Assembly: GCF_025717005.1 (NCBI RefSeq)
Contig: NZ_JAOVZU010000013.1
Span: forward strand, 27,896 to 91,895
Origin: Actinotalea endophytica
GTDB lineage: Bacteria; Actinomycetota; Actinomycetes; Actinomycetales; Cellulomonadaceae
Reading direction: 5' to 3'
Length of the DNA stretch: 64,000 bases
How positions within the stretch are numbered: position 1 is the first letter of the stretch; each line of letters opens with the position of its first letter. The notes below the pieces were generated by a model that worked only from the letters and a program-made list of their open reading frames with translations, was not told where the DNA came from and searched no databases. This document shows, one piece after another, positions 24,197 to 31,020 of this stretch. A program made the translations under genes and the position numbers.

Positions 24197-25198
24197 TCAT
24201 CCCTCGGTCAGGGCGCCCAGCCGGGACAGCGCCCGGTAGTACTTCTTCCGGTACCCACCGCGCAGCATCGCGTCGGTGAACAGCTCGCTCGTCCCGGACC
24301 CGCCGAGCAGCACCGGGACGTCCCGGTCGTAGAGCCGGTCCACCAGCACGACGAGGCGCAGGGCGTCGTTCTGGTCGGTCAGCCGGCCCACGCCGGTCAG
24401 CCCGACCCGGCGCACGCCCTCGAGCAACGCCCCGTACCGGCTCGGGTGCACGGTGCGCAGGTGCTCGACGAGCGCGCCGAAGTCGTCGCACGTCACCCCC
24501 TCGCCGACGGCCCGGCTGCGGACCTCCTCGTCGGGCAGCCCGCGGCTCGCCGTGACCACGTTGCGGTGGCGGTAGTCGTCACCGTCGATCCGCAGCACCT
24601 CGAACCGGGCCGCCAGCGCCTGGATCTCCCGCAGGAAGTCCTCGGCCGCGAACCGGCCCTCGCCGAGCGACTCGGGCAACGTGTTGGACGTCGCGGCGAG
24701 CGTGACGCCGGCGTCGCCGACCTCACGGAGCAGGCGGGCCATGAGGACGGTGTCGCCCGGGTCGTCGAGCTCGAACTCGTCGATGCACACCACCCGGCGT
24801 GCCGAGAGCTCACGCACCGTGGCCGCGAAGCCGATCGCACCCACCAGGTGCGTGTACTCGACGAACGTCCCGTACACCACGTCCCCCGCGGATCGTTGCC
24901 CCACCGCGTGCGCGAGACCGGCGAGCAGGTGGGTCTTGCCGACCCCGAAGCCGCCGTCGAGGTACACCGCGGCCGCCGCGCGCGCGCTCGACCGGTGCAG
25001 CAGTCGCGCGAGGCCCTTGGCCGGCGGGGCGGCGAGGCCGTCGGCGACCTGCGCGAGGCGTTCGCGAGCCACCGCCTGGCTCGGGTGCGCGGGCCGGTAC
25101 GACTCGAAGGTCGCGTCGCCGAAGTGCCGTGGCACCACGAACCCGGCGAGCAGGGCGTCGGCCGGCACCTCGGGCCGGCGCAGCAGCGTCGTGGTCAC
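24197..25198 (-). CDS. zapE: ZapE/AFG1-family ATPase
   Basis: The 333-aa protein starts at GTG 25198, overlapping the upstream SDR stop by 4 bp. Walker A is DGGFGVGKTHLLAG, Walker B VVCIDEFELDDPGD and sensor-1-like LAATSNTLPESLGEGRF, as in the AFG1/ZapE AAA group. The C-terminal half (CDDFGALVEHLRTVHPSRYGALLEGVRRV) also fits. In proteobacteria ZapE acts at the division site; in actinobacteria the role is less clear. It is cytoplasmic and is presumably co-transcribed with the SDR gene. Confidence 0.88.
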   Translation of the reverse strand: MTTTLLRRPEVPADALLAGFVVPRHFGDATFESYRPAHPSQAVARERLAQVADGLAAPPAKGLARLLHRSSARAAAAVYLDGGFGVGKTHLLAGLAHAVGQRSAGDVVYGTFVEYTHLVGAIGFAATVRELSARRVVCIDEFELDDPGDTVLMARLLREVGDAGVTLAATSNTLPESLGEGRFAAEDFLREIQALAARFEVLRIDGDDYRHRNVVTASRGLPDEEVRSRAVGEGVTCDDFGALVEHLRTVHPSRYGALLEGVRRVGLTGVGRLTDQNDALRLVVLVDRLYDRDVPVLLGGSGTSELFTDAMLRGGYRKKYYRALSRLGALTEG

Positions 25199-25851
25199 GA
25201 CACCTCGACCACGGCCGGTGACGCAGGGTCGGCGAGCGTCCGGACCACGGCTGCTGCGACGTCGGCGCGGTCGACCTCGGAGCCGGGGTCGAGGTTGCGC
25301 TCGTCGCCGCCGACCGCCGCGAGAACGCTGACCTCGTGGAACCGGACGCGTGCACCGACCGGTTCCTCGCGCAGCACGCGCACCATCATCCGCTGGGCGG
25401 CACCGGTGACGTTCACCGGTCCGGAGCCCGGCATCGGTTCGGTCGCCGCGGCGCCGTTGAGCAGCACGTACGCGGGGTCCGGTCCCACCAGCACCGGCGC
25501 GATCGCCCGGACCGCGAGCCAGTGCGCGGTGAGGTGGCTCTCCAGGATCCGCCGCCACACGTCGGGTGCGACGTCGACGAGCTGGTCCCCGAGCCACCAG
25601 CCGCCGAGTGCGGCGACCGCGCCGGTCGGAGCCCACCCGGGCTCGGTGAGGACGTCCAGCAGCGTCTCGGGGTGCTCCCAGTCGACCCCGCGGACCACAC
25701 GAGCGCCGTCCGGGGCGTGCGAGTCGGCCCCACGCGTCGGGACCACCACCCGGGCCCCGTCCGCCACCAGTCGCCGGACCACCGCCGAACCGACCAGCCC
25801 GGTGCCGCCGGCCACGACGACCACCTGGGGGTCGGGCTGCTCGGCTGGCAC
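25195..25851 (-). CDS. SDR-fold NAD(P)-binding protein, catalytic residues apparently lost
   Basis: Starting at GTG 25851, 7 bp after TACCAT, the product is 218 aa; ATG 25860 would add three residues. The cofactor motif is VVVVAGGTGLVGSAVVRRL, followed by RVVVPTRGADS. The region where classical SDRs have Ser...Tyr-x3-Lys reads LNGAAATEPMPGSGPVNVTG, with no Tyr or Lys at those positions, so reductase activity is doubtful. It may bind a nucleotide as a sensor or scaffold. It overlaps zapE by 4 bp. Confidence 0.7.
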   Translation of the reverse strand: MPAEQPDPQVVVVAGGTGLVGSAVVRRLVADGARVVVPTRGADSHAPDGARVVRGVDWEHPETLLDVLTEPGWAPTGAVAALGGWWLGDQLVDVAPDVWRRILESHLTAHWLAVRAIAPVLVGPDPAYVLLNGAAATEPMPGSGPVNVTGAAQRMMVRVLREEPVGARVRFHEVSVLAAVGGDERNLDPGSEVDRADVAAAVVRTLADPASPAVVEVS

Positions 25852-25858
25852 GGCGGTC

Positions 25859-25864
25859 ATGGTA
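25859..25864 (-). promoter_or_regulatory. -10 hexamer TACCAT of the SDR-zapE pair
   Basis: On the minus strand TACCAT is followed by 7 bp and GTG 25851. Confidence 0.4.
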
Positions 25865-25893
25865 CGTGCGGGCGGCACGGGCCGCCTGGTGGC

Positions 25894-25899
25894 TAGGCT
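25894..25899 (+). promoter_or_regulatory. -10 hexamer TAGGCT of the 157-aa gene
   Basis: TAGGCT ends 6 bp before ATG 25906, and no Shine-Dalgarno sequence is present. Confidence 0.5.
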
Positions 25900-25905
25900 C
25901 CAGCC

Positions 25906-26379
25906 ATGACCCTCATCGTCGTGCTCACCGAGGAGACCCTCGGCTCCGCGGACGTCGCGAAGATCGCCGAGCTGCACCCCGACGCCTCGTTCCGTGTGCT
26001 GGTACCGGCCGACACCGAGCGGAACCTGCTCGCCTCGATCGTGGACCACCTGAGCCTCGGCGAGCTCCGCGAGGCGCTGGACGACGTCGTGCGCCGTGAG
26101 CCGCCGACCACCCCGCAGGAGACCGCGGCCCAGCAGCTCTCCGCGAGCCTCGACGCGTTCCGGTCGTCCGGGTCCCAGGCGGACGGCGCGGTCGTGGACG
26201 ACGACCCGCTGCCGGCCCTGCGTACCGCGGTCGCCGAGCTCGACGCCGACGAGGTCGTCGTGGTGACGACCCCGCACGCGCTCGAGGACACCTTCCACAC
26301 CGACTGGGCCTCACGAGCGCGCGAGGAGCTCAAGGTGCCGGTCATGCACCTGTACGCCGGGACCAACCAGCTCGGCTGA
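25906..26379 (+). CDS. Conserved-type hypothetical protein, universal-stress-like alpha/beta pattern
   Basis: The 157-aa acidic protein alternates strands and helices: MTLIVVLTEETLGSADVAKIAELHP, SFRVLVPAD, a central helical part, then DADEVVVVTTPHALEDTFHTDWASRAREELKVPVMHLYAG. The last segment looks like the end of a universal-stress or nucleotide-binding Rossmann-like fold, but the ATP-binding glycine loop of USPs is not obvious. I do not assign a function. Transcription is probably leaderless. The gene ends 3 bp before the convergent racemase gene. Confidence 0.6.
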   Translation: MTLIVVLTEETLGSADVAKIAELHPDASFRVLVPADTERNLLASIVDHLSLGELREALDDVVRREPPTTPQETAAQQLSASLDAFRSSGSQADGAVVDDDPLPALRTAVAELDADEVVVVTTPHALEDTFHTDWASRAREELKVPVMHLYAGTNQLG

Positions 26380-26382
26380 GAC

Positions 26383-27105
26383 TCAGTCGCGCACCCGGTG
26401 CCCGGCGCGCTCGATCGTGCGCCGGGCCAGGACGTCGAGGGAGTCCACCAGCAAGCGGTCGGCGCTCAGCAGGTCGAAGTCGGCCGCGACGATCGACAGC
26501 TCGGTGCAGCCGAGCAGCACGACCTGGGCACCCGCGGCCCGCAGCCGCTGCACGACACCCTGGAAGGCCTCCAGGTCGATCGGCCGGCCTGCCTTGACCT
26601 GGTCGTAGATGATCCGCATGACGATCGCCTGATCGGCCTCGTCCGGGGTCAGGCAGGTCATCCCGCGTGACTCGATCTCCGCGTGGTAGACCCGCGCGGC
26701 GAGCGTCCCGCTGGTGCCGAGCACCCCGACGCGCTCGAGCCCGGGCACCCGCCGGGCGGCTTCGTCGACGGTCTCCCCGACGATGCTCACGACCGGGATC
26801 GAGACCGCCGCGTGCACCTGGTCGGTGAAGTGGTGCGCGGTGTTGCACGGGACCACCAGGAACGACACGCCGAACGCCTCGAGGCGCGCCGCGTCGGCGG
26901 CCATCACCGGACCCGGGTCCTCGTCCGAGGTGCCGAGGATGTACGCGGTGCGGTCCGGGATCGTCGCGTGGTTCAGCACCACCATGTCCAGGTGGTCCTG
27001 GTCGCGCGCGGCCTCGGTCAGCCGCACGATCATGTCCAGGAAGTACGCGGTCGCCTGCGGCCCGACCCCACCGATCACCCCGACGGGCAGCGCCGCCCCG
27101 TTCAC
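26383..27105 (-). CDS. Aspartate/glutamate racemase family protein
   Basis: The 240-aa protein begins at GTG 27105, overlapping the ATP-grasp gene stop by 4 bp. It has the two-cysteine active site of cofactor-independent Asp/Glu racemases: VVPCNTAHHF (first Cys) and LLGCTELSI (second Cys), plus VIGGVGPQATAYFLDMIV at the N-terminus and VLGTSGTLAARVYH between domains, as in RacD/aspartate racemase. It would interconvert L- and D-aspartate (or glutamate). The coupling to an ATP-grasp ligase suggests that the D-amino acid is used directly by that enzyme. Confidence 0.85.
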   Translation of the reverse strand: MNGAALPVGVIGGVGPQATAYFLDMIVRLTEAARDQDHLDMVVLNHATIPDRTAYILGTSDEDPGPVMAADAARLEAFGVSFLVVPCNTAHHFTDQVHAAVSIPVVSIVGETVDEAARRVPGLERVGVLGTSGTLAARVYHAEIESRGMTCLTPDEADQAIVMRIIYDQVKAGRPIDLEAFQGVVQRLRAAGAQVVLLGCTELSIVAADFDLLSADRLLVDSLDVLARRTIERAGHRVRD

Positions 27106-28406
27106 GGCCGGCCCCCGGCGGCCCGCCACACCTCGACCGGGTAGTGCGTGCCGTACTTGCGGAACTGGTTGAGCTGCGCGACCACGAGGTACGCCACCCT
27201 CCGCGGGTCCCACTCGTGCCGGTACCAGAGCGGGTTGGTCACCCGGCGCGAGCGCCACAGTCGCCGCACCCGCTCACCCAGCGCCGGGTCGGCCAGGTAG
27301 CGCAGCAGGAGCCGCTTCGGCAGGACCGTGTAGAGGTGTTCGGTGGTGAGCTCGGTCGCCGCGCCCTCGGGCAGCGGGTCGAGGCCCTGGACGTGCTCAC
27401 GCACCGTGATCTCGGCGGTGTTCTGCCCCGCCGAGGTGATGTAGAAGTTGCTCCGGCCCAGTCGGGGGTTGAGCTCGAAGAAGACCGTCCGGCCGTCGCG
27501 CGGGTCGTGCTTGAGGTCGAAGTTCGCCCACCCGGTCCACCCGATGTGCTCCAGCAGCCGGGTCGCCTGCGCGACCAGCTCGTGGCCCGGGCCGGTGATG
27601 ATCCCGGCCGGGTTGCCGAGCGCTCCCGGGGTGTGCTCCTCGAGGAGCACGTCGCCGAAGCAGGCGAACCGCACCCGCCCGTCGCGGTCGCTGTAGCAGG
27701 TGAGGATCCGCATCCCGGAGTCGTCGCCCGGGATCATGTCCTGGATCACGAACGTGTCCGTGTAGCCCGACGCGCGGACCTTCTCCAGCAGTGCGGTGAG
27801 CTCCTCCGGCGTGTCCACCGTGAAGACCTTCTTCTTCCCGGGGAACTCGACGAGGTGGTACGCCGCGGTGTTCCCGGTCTTCGCGATCACCGGGAACCGC
27901 AGGTGGGCCGTGTCCGGGACACCGCCGCTGCCGACGTCGTGCACCACGGTCGTCGGATGGGCCAGGCCGAGCTCGCCGCAGAGCCTGCCGAAGGACTCCT
28001 TGTCCGTGACCAGGTCCAGTCGCTCGCGCGTGGTGTACGGGATCGTGTATCGGTCCTCGAGTCGTGAGCGCTGCTCGACGATCGTGCGCACCAGCCAGTC
28101 CGCGCTGCCCATCAGGATCAGGTCGGCGTCGGCGTGCTGGTCCGCGATCGCATGCAGCCGGGCGACCACCGCGTCCGGCTCGTCCATCCGCGGCTCGACC
28201 ACGTTGGTGAGGATCCGCGAGTGCCGCACGAGCCCGGTCGACACGGTCGAGACCACCACGGCGCGCACGCCGTAGGCCTCGTGGAACGTCCGCGCCAGGC
28301 TGTAGGCGCCGATGTCGCCGCCGAGGATCACCGGCTGCAAGCGCCTGTCCGGCGCATCCCGCCGCTGCTCGACCTCGGCCACGTCCGTCGTCCCCTCGTC
28401 CGCCAC
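27102..28406 (-). CDS. ATP-grasp carboxylate-amine ligase, likely D-aspartate ligase type
   Basis: The 434-aa cytoplasmic protein has an N-terminal pre-ATP-grasp domain (VILGGDIGAYSLARTFHEAYGV...) and an ATP-grasp fold: TDKESFGRLCGELGLAHP, FPVIAKTGNTAAYH, FVIQDMIPGDDSGMRILTCY, and late metal-binding FFELNPRLGRSNFY. The pair with an Asp/Glu racemase resembles the D-aspartate ligase/aspartate racemase operon of Enterococcus faecium, which makes the D-Asp bridge of peptidoglycan. Cellulomonas-type bacteria have L-Orn-D-Asp or L-Orn-D-Glu bridges, so this pair is a good candidate for making that bridge. TACGCT on the minus strand at 28415-28420 lies 8 bp before the GTG start, suggesting a leaderless operon mRNA. 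Confidence 0.75.
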   Translation of the reverse strand: MADEGTTDVAEVEQRRDAPDRRLQPVILGGDIGAYSLARTFHEAYGVRAVVVSTVSTGLVRHSRILTNVVEPRMDEPDAVVARLHAIADQHADADLILMGSADWLVRTIVEQRSRLEDRYTIPYTTRERLDLVTDKESFGRLCGELGLAHPTTVVHDVGSGGVPDTAHLRFPVIAKTGNTAAYHLVEFPGKKKVFTVDTPEELTALLEKVRASGYTDTFVIQDMIPGDDSGMRILTCYSDRDGRVRFACFGDVLLEEHTPGALGNPAGIITGPGHELVAQATRLLEHIGWTGWANFDLKHDPRDGRTVFFELNPRLGRSNFYITSAGQNTAEITVREHVQGLDPLPEGAATELTTEHLYTVLPKRLLLRYLADPALGERVRRLWRSRRVTNPLWYRHEWDPRRVAYLVVAQLNQFRKYGTHYPVEVWRAAGGRP

Positions 28407-28480
28407 GTCCGGTCAGCGTAGTGCGCGATCGTCACCCGGATGCCCCGCGCGCCGCCGCCGGTCGGCCGGGTCATGCGACG

Positions 28481-28486
28481 TACGCT
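28481..28486 (+). promoter_or_regulatory. -10 hexamer TACGCT of the DUF3000 gene
   Basis: TACGCT is followed by 6 bp and GTG 28493, so the GTG rather than ATG 28496 may be the leaderless start. Confidence 0.45.
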
Positions 28487-28492
28487 GCGAAC

Positions 28493-29053
28493 GTGATGAC
28501 GGCCCACGACGCCCCTCACCCGTTCCTGCAGGCGCTGCACGCCCTGCGGGAACGTCGCCTGCGGGCCGAGGTCAGGTTGACCGAGGTCCCTGCCCCGGCA
28601 CGCATCGCCCCCTACGCCGTCGCGCTGAGCGCCGAGGTCGACCCCGAGCGCAGCGGCGACGAGCTTGCCTCCGGCAGGTTCGTGCTGCTCCACGACCCGG
28701 CGGGCCAGGAGGCCTGGGACGGCACGTTTCGCGTCGTGACCCTGACCCGCGCGACGCTCGAGGCCGAGCTCGCGGCCGACCCGCTGCTCTGCGAGGCCGC
28801 CTGGAGCTGGGTCACCGACGCCCTCGTCGGGACCCCGTACCACTCCCTCGGCGGCACCGTGACCCGCGTCGTGTCGCAGTCGTTCGGCGCCCTCGACGAC
28901 CGGCCGGACCAGGTCGAGGTGGAGATCCGTGCCTCGTGGACGCCGGACGACGACGCCGGGTCCCACCTGCAGGCGTGGTCGACGCTGCTGTGCACCGCAG
29001 CCGGGCTGCCGCCCCTGCCCGACGGCGTCACAGCCCTCTCCCGGCACCACTGA
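28493..29053 (+). CDS. DUF3000 family protein
   Basis: The 186-aa protein (GTG 28493; ATG 28496 also possible) matches the actinobacterial DUF3000 family: RRLRAEVRLTEVPAPARIAPYAVALSAEV, LASGRFVLLHDPAGQEAWDGTFRVVTLTRATLE, and EIRASWTPDDDAGSHLQAWSTLLCTAAGLPPLPDGV. Function is unknown. It lies immediately upstream of a LuxR-type regulator, RNase D and, farther on, dxs, an order seen in other actinobacteria. No signal peptide or membrane helix is visible. Confidence 0.88.
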   Translation: MMTAHDAPHPFLQALHALRERRLRAEVRLTEVPAPARIAPYAVALSAEVDPERSGDELASGRFVLLHDPAGQEAWDGTFRVVTLTRATLEAELAADPLLCEAAWSWVTDALVGTPYHSLGGTVTRVVSQSFGALDDRPDQVEVEIRASWTPDDDAGSHLQAWSTLLCTAAGLPPLPDGVTALSRHH

Positions 29054-29135
29054 CTCTCACCCGCCGGAGTGACTCAAGGGGCCCTTTGCCTCTGCCGATA
29101 CAAGGGCAACGTCCCGACACGCCCTGGAGCCACCC

Positions 29136-29657
29136 GTGCCCGTCGAGCAGGTCCGTACCACGCAGGCCGTCCGCGGCCCGGTCCGTCCCGTGCGCCCGCG
29201 GGCTCCGTTCCCGCCGTCGCAGCGCACCGCACCGCCCCGCGAGGGCGCCGCGGTCTGCCTCGTCCTTCCGGAGATCGGCGACGGCGACGCCGCGGTGCTG
29301 GTGCGCAACCTGCGCCGACGCGAGTCGTCCCACGCCGTGCTGCTGGCCCGCTCCGCCGGCCGTCGCGAGCTCGTGACGCTGCTCAACGGCGGCATCCGTG
29401 GCGCGATCACGACCGAGCCGGACGGCGACGGTGGCCTGGCCTCGGCCGCGCACCGGACCGGTCCCGAGCTCACCGCCCGTGAGCTCGGCGTCCTCGAGCT
29501 GGTCGCCGAGGGGCGGTCCAACAAGCAGATCGGCGAGACGCTCGAGCTCAGCGCCCTGACCGTGAAGAGCCACCTGGCCCGGATCTCCCGGAAGATCGGC
29601 ACGGGCGACCGCGCCGAGATGGTGGCCTTCGCGATCCGCAACCAGCTGCTCGGCTGA
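29136..29657 (+). CDS. LuxR-type DNA-binding regulator with truncated receiver-like domain
   Basis: The 173-aa protein starts at GTG 29136, with GGAG about 10 bp upstream. The C-terminal 62 residues are a full LuxR/NarL helix-turn-helix (ELTARELGVLELVAEGRSNKQIGETLELSALTVKSHLARI in outline). Residues 37-95 resemble the second half of a receiver domain (LVTLLNGGIRGAI is like the usual end of the domain), but the phosphoacceptor Asp and the first strand are missing, so it cannot be a normal phosphorylated response regulator. The N-terminus is Arg/Pro-rich. No histidine kinase is adjacent. It is likely a constitutive or ligand-controlled DNA-binding protein. Confidence 0.85.
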   Translation: MPVEQVRTTQAVRGPVRPVRPRAPFPPSQRTAPPREGAAVCLVLPEIGDGDAAVLVRNLRRRESSHAVLLARSAGRRELVTLLNGGIRGAITTEPDGDGGLASAAHRTGPELTARELGVLELVAEGRSNKQIGETLELSALTVKSHLARISRKIGTGDRAEMVAFAIRNQLLG

Positions 29658-29709
29658 CCCGCCCCAGGTCGTCCGGTCCGGCGTGCGCCGAGACTGCCCC
29701 CGGAGGGCC

Positions 29710-29715
29710 TAGGTT
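29710..29715 (+). promoter_or_regulatory. -10 hexamer TAGGTT of the RNase D gene
   Basis: TAGGTT is followed by 7 bp and ATG 29723; no ribosome binding site is seen. Confidence 0.5.
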
Positions 29716-29722
29716 GGTGGTC

Positions 29723-30952
29723 ATGCATCACGACGACGACCCCGGCGTGCCGGTCGTCGTCCCACTCCTCGAGCCGGCCGACGGCATCCCCGACGTCGTC
29801 GTGTCCGACGCGCAGCTCGCCGCGGCCGTGACAGCCCTGGCCGCGGGCGCCGGTCCGGTCGCGGTGGACGCCGAGCGCGCCTCGGGGTACCGCTACGGGC
29901 AGCGCACCTACCTGGTGCAGCTCCGACGCGCCGGCGCGGGCAGCTGGTTGATCGACCCGATCGCCCAGCCCGACCTCTCCCCGCTCGGCGACGCGCTGCG
30001 GGGGGTCGAGTGGGTGCTGCACGCCGCCTCGCAGGACCTGCCCGGCCTCGCCGAGCAGCGCATGACCCCCGACGCCGTGTTCGACACCGAGCTCGCCGCG
30101 CGGTTGCTCGGCATGCCCAGGGTCGGGCTGGCCGCGGTCGTCGCCGACACTCTCGGCCTCGGCCTCGCGAAGGAGCACTCGGCCGTCGACTGGTCGACCC
30201 GGCCGTTGCCCGAGGCCTGGCTGCGGTACGCGGCCCTCGACGTCGAGGTCCTCGTCGAGGTGCGCGACGTCCTCGCCGAACGGCTCGAGGCGGCCGGGAA
30301 GACCGAGTGGGCGCACCAGGAGTTCGAAGCCGTGCGCCTCGCCCCGCCACCGGCTCCTCGGCTCGACCCCTGGCGGCGCACGTCGGGGCTGCACGGCGTC
30401 CGACAGCCGCGCGGTCTGGCCGTGGTGCGCTCGCTGTGGCACGCGCGGGACGCCGACGCGCGGCGCCGGGACATCTCGCCCGGACGCGTGCTCCCGGACG
30501 CGGCCATCGTCGCCGCGGCCGTCGCCCAGCCGCGGAGCGTGGCGGACCTGGTCGCCCTGCCGCAGTTCTCCGGGAAGGGCACGCGCCGCCGCGCCGCCCA
30601 GTGGTTCGGCGCGATCGAGGAGGCCCTCGCGCTGCCCGACGCTCAGCTCCCACCGCTGCGCGGCCCGGGCACACCCGGCCCTCCCCCGCCCCGTGCCTGG
30701 GCGGACCGGGATCCCGCGGCTGCGGCACGGCTCACCGCGGCCAAGGAGCTCGTCGCCGGCGTGTCCCAGGCCCACGACGTCCCGGTGGAGAACCTGCTGC
30801 AGCCGGACCTGCTGCGGCGGCTGTGCTGGACCCCGCCGGAGCCGGTCACGGCCGAGTCCGTCGCCGCCGCGCTCACGGCCGGCGGCGCCCGTGCGTGGCA
30901 GGTCGAGCTGCTCGCCGGGCCGTTGGCCGGCGCCGTTGTTACTCTCGGGTAA
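29723..30952 (+). CDS. rnd: Ribonuclease D-like 3'-5' exonuclease with HRDC domains
   Basis: The 409-aa protein carries a DEDD-type exonuclease domain. The acidic residues appear in VAVDAERASGYRYGQRTYLVQL (D-x-E), HAASQDLPGL, FDTELAARLLG and RYAALDVEVL, as in RNase D. An HRDC domain follows (ARDADARRRDISPGRVLPDAAIVAAA), with a second helical HRDC-like region at the C-terminus. It trims structured RNA 3' ends in the cytoplasm. ATG 29723 is preferred to GTG 29714 because of the -10 spacing. Confidence 0.9.
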   Translation: MHHDDDPGVPVVVPLLEPADGIPDVVVSDAQLAAAVTALAAGAGPVAVDAERASGYRYGQRTYLVQLRRAGAGSWLIDPIAQPDLSPLGDALRGVEWVLHAASQDLPGLAEQRMTPDAVFDTELAARLLGMPRVGLAAVVADTLGLGLAKEHSAVDWSTRPLPEAWLRYAALDVEVLVEVRDVLAERLEAAGKTEWAHQEFEAVRLAPPPAPRLDPWRRTSGLHGVRQPRGLAVVRSLWHARDADARRRDISPGRVLPDAAIVAAAVAQPRSVADLVALPQFSGKGTRRRAAQWFGAIEEALALPDAQLPPLRGPGTPGPPPPRAWADRDPAAAARLTAAKELVAGVSQAHDVPVENLLQPDLLRRLCWTPPEPVTAESVAAALTAGGARAWQVELLAGPLAGAVVTLG

Positions 30953-31020
30953 CCCCCGGGCACCGTCGTCCGAGACGTTGCGCACCGGCGGGGTCCGGCC
31001 CGAAGGAGCGGTGAGCGAAC

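Noticed and set aside
29092..29104. AAGGGGCCCTTTG-like near palindrome before the LuxR-type gene as its operator
   Set aside because: Short G/C-rich palindromes are expected by chance at this base composition; nothing else supports it.
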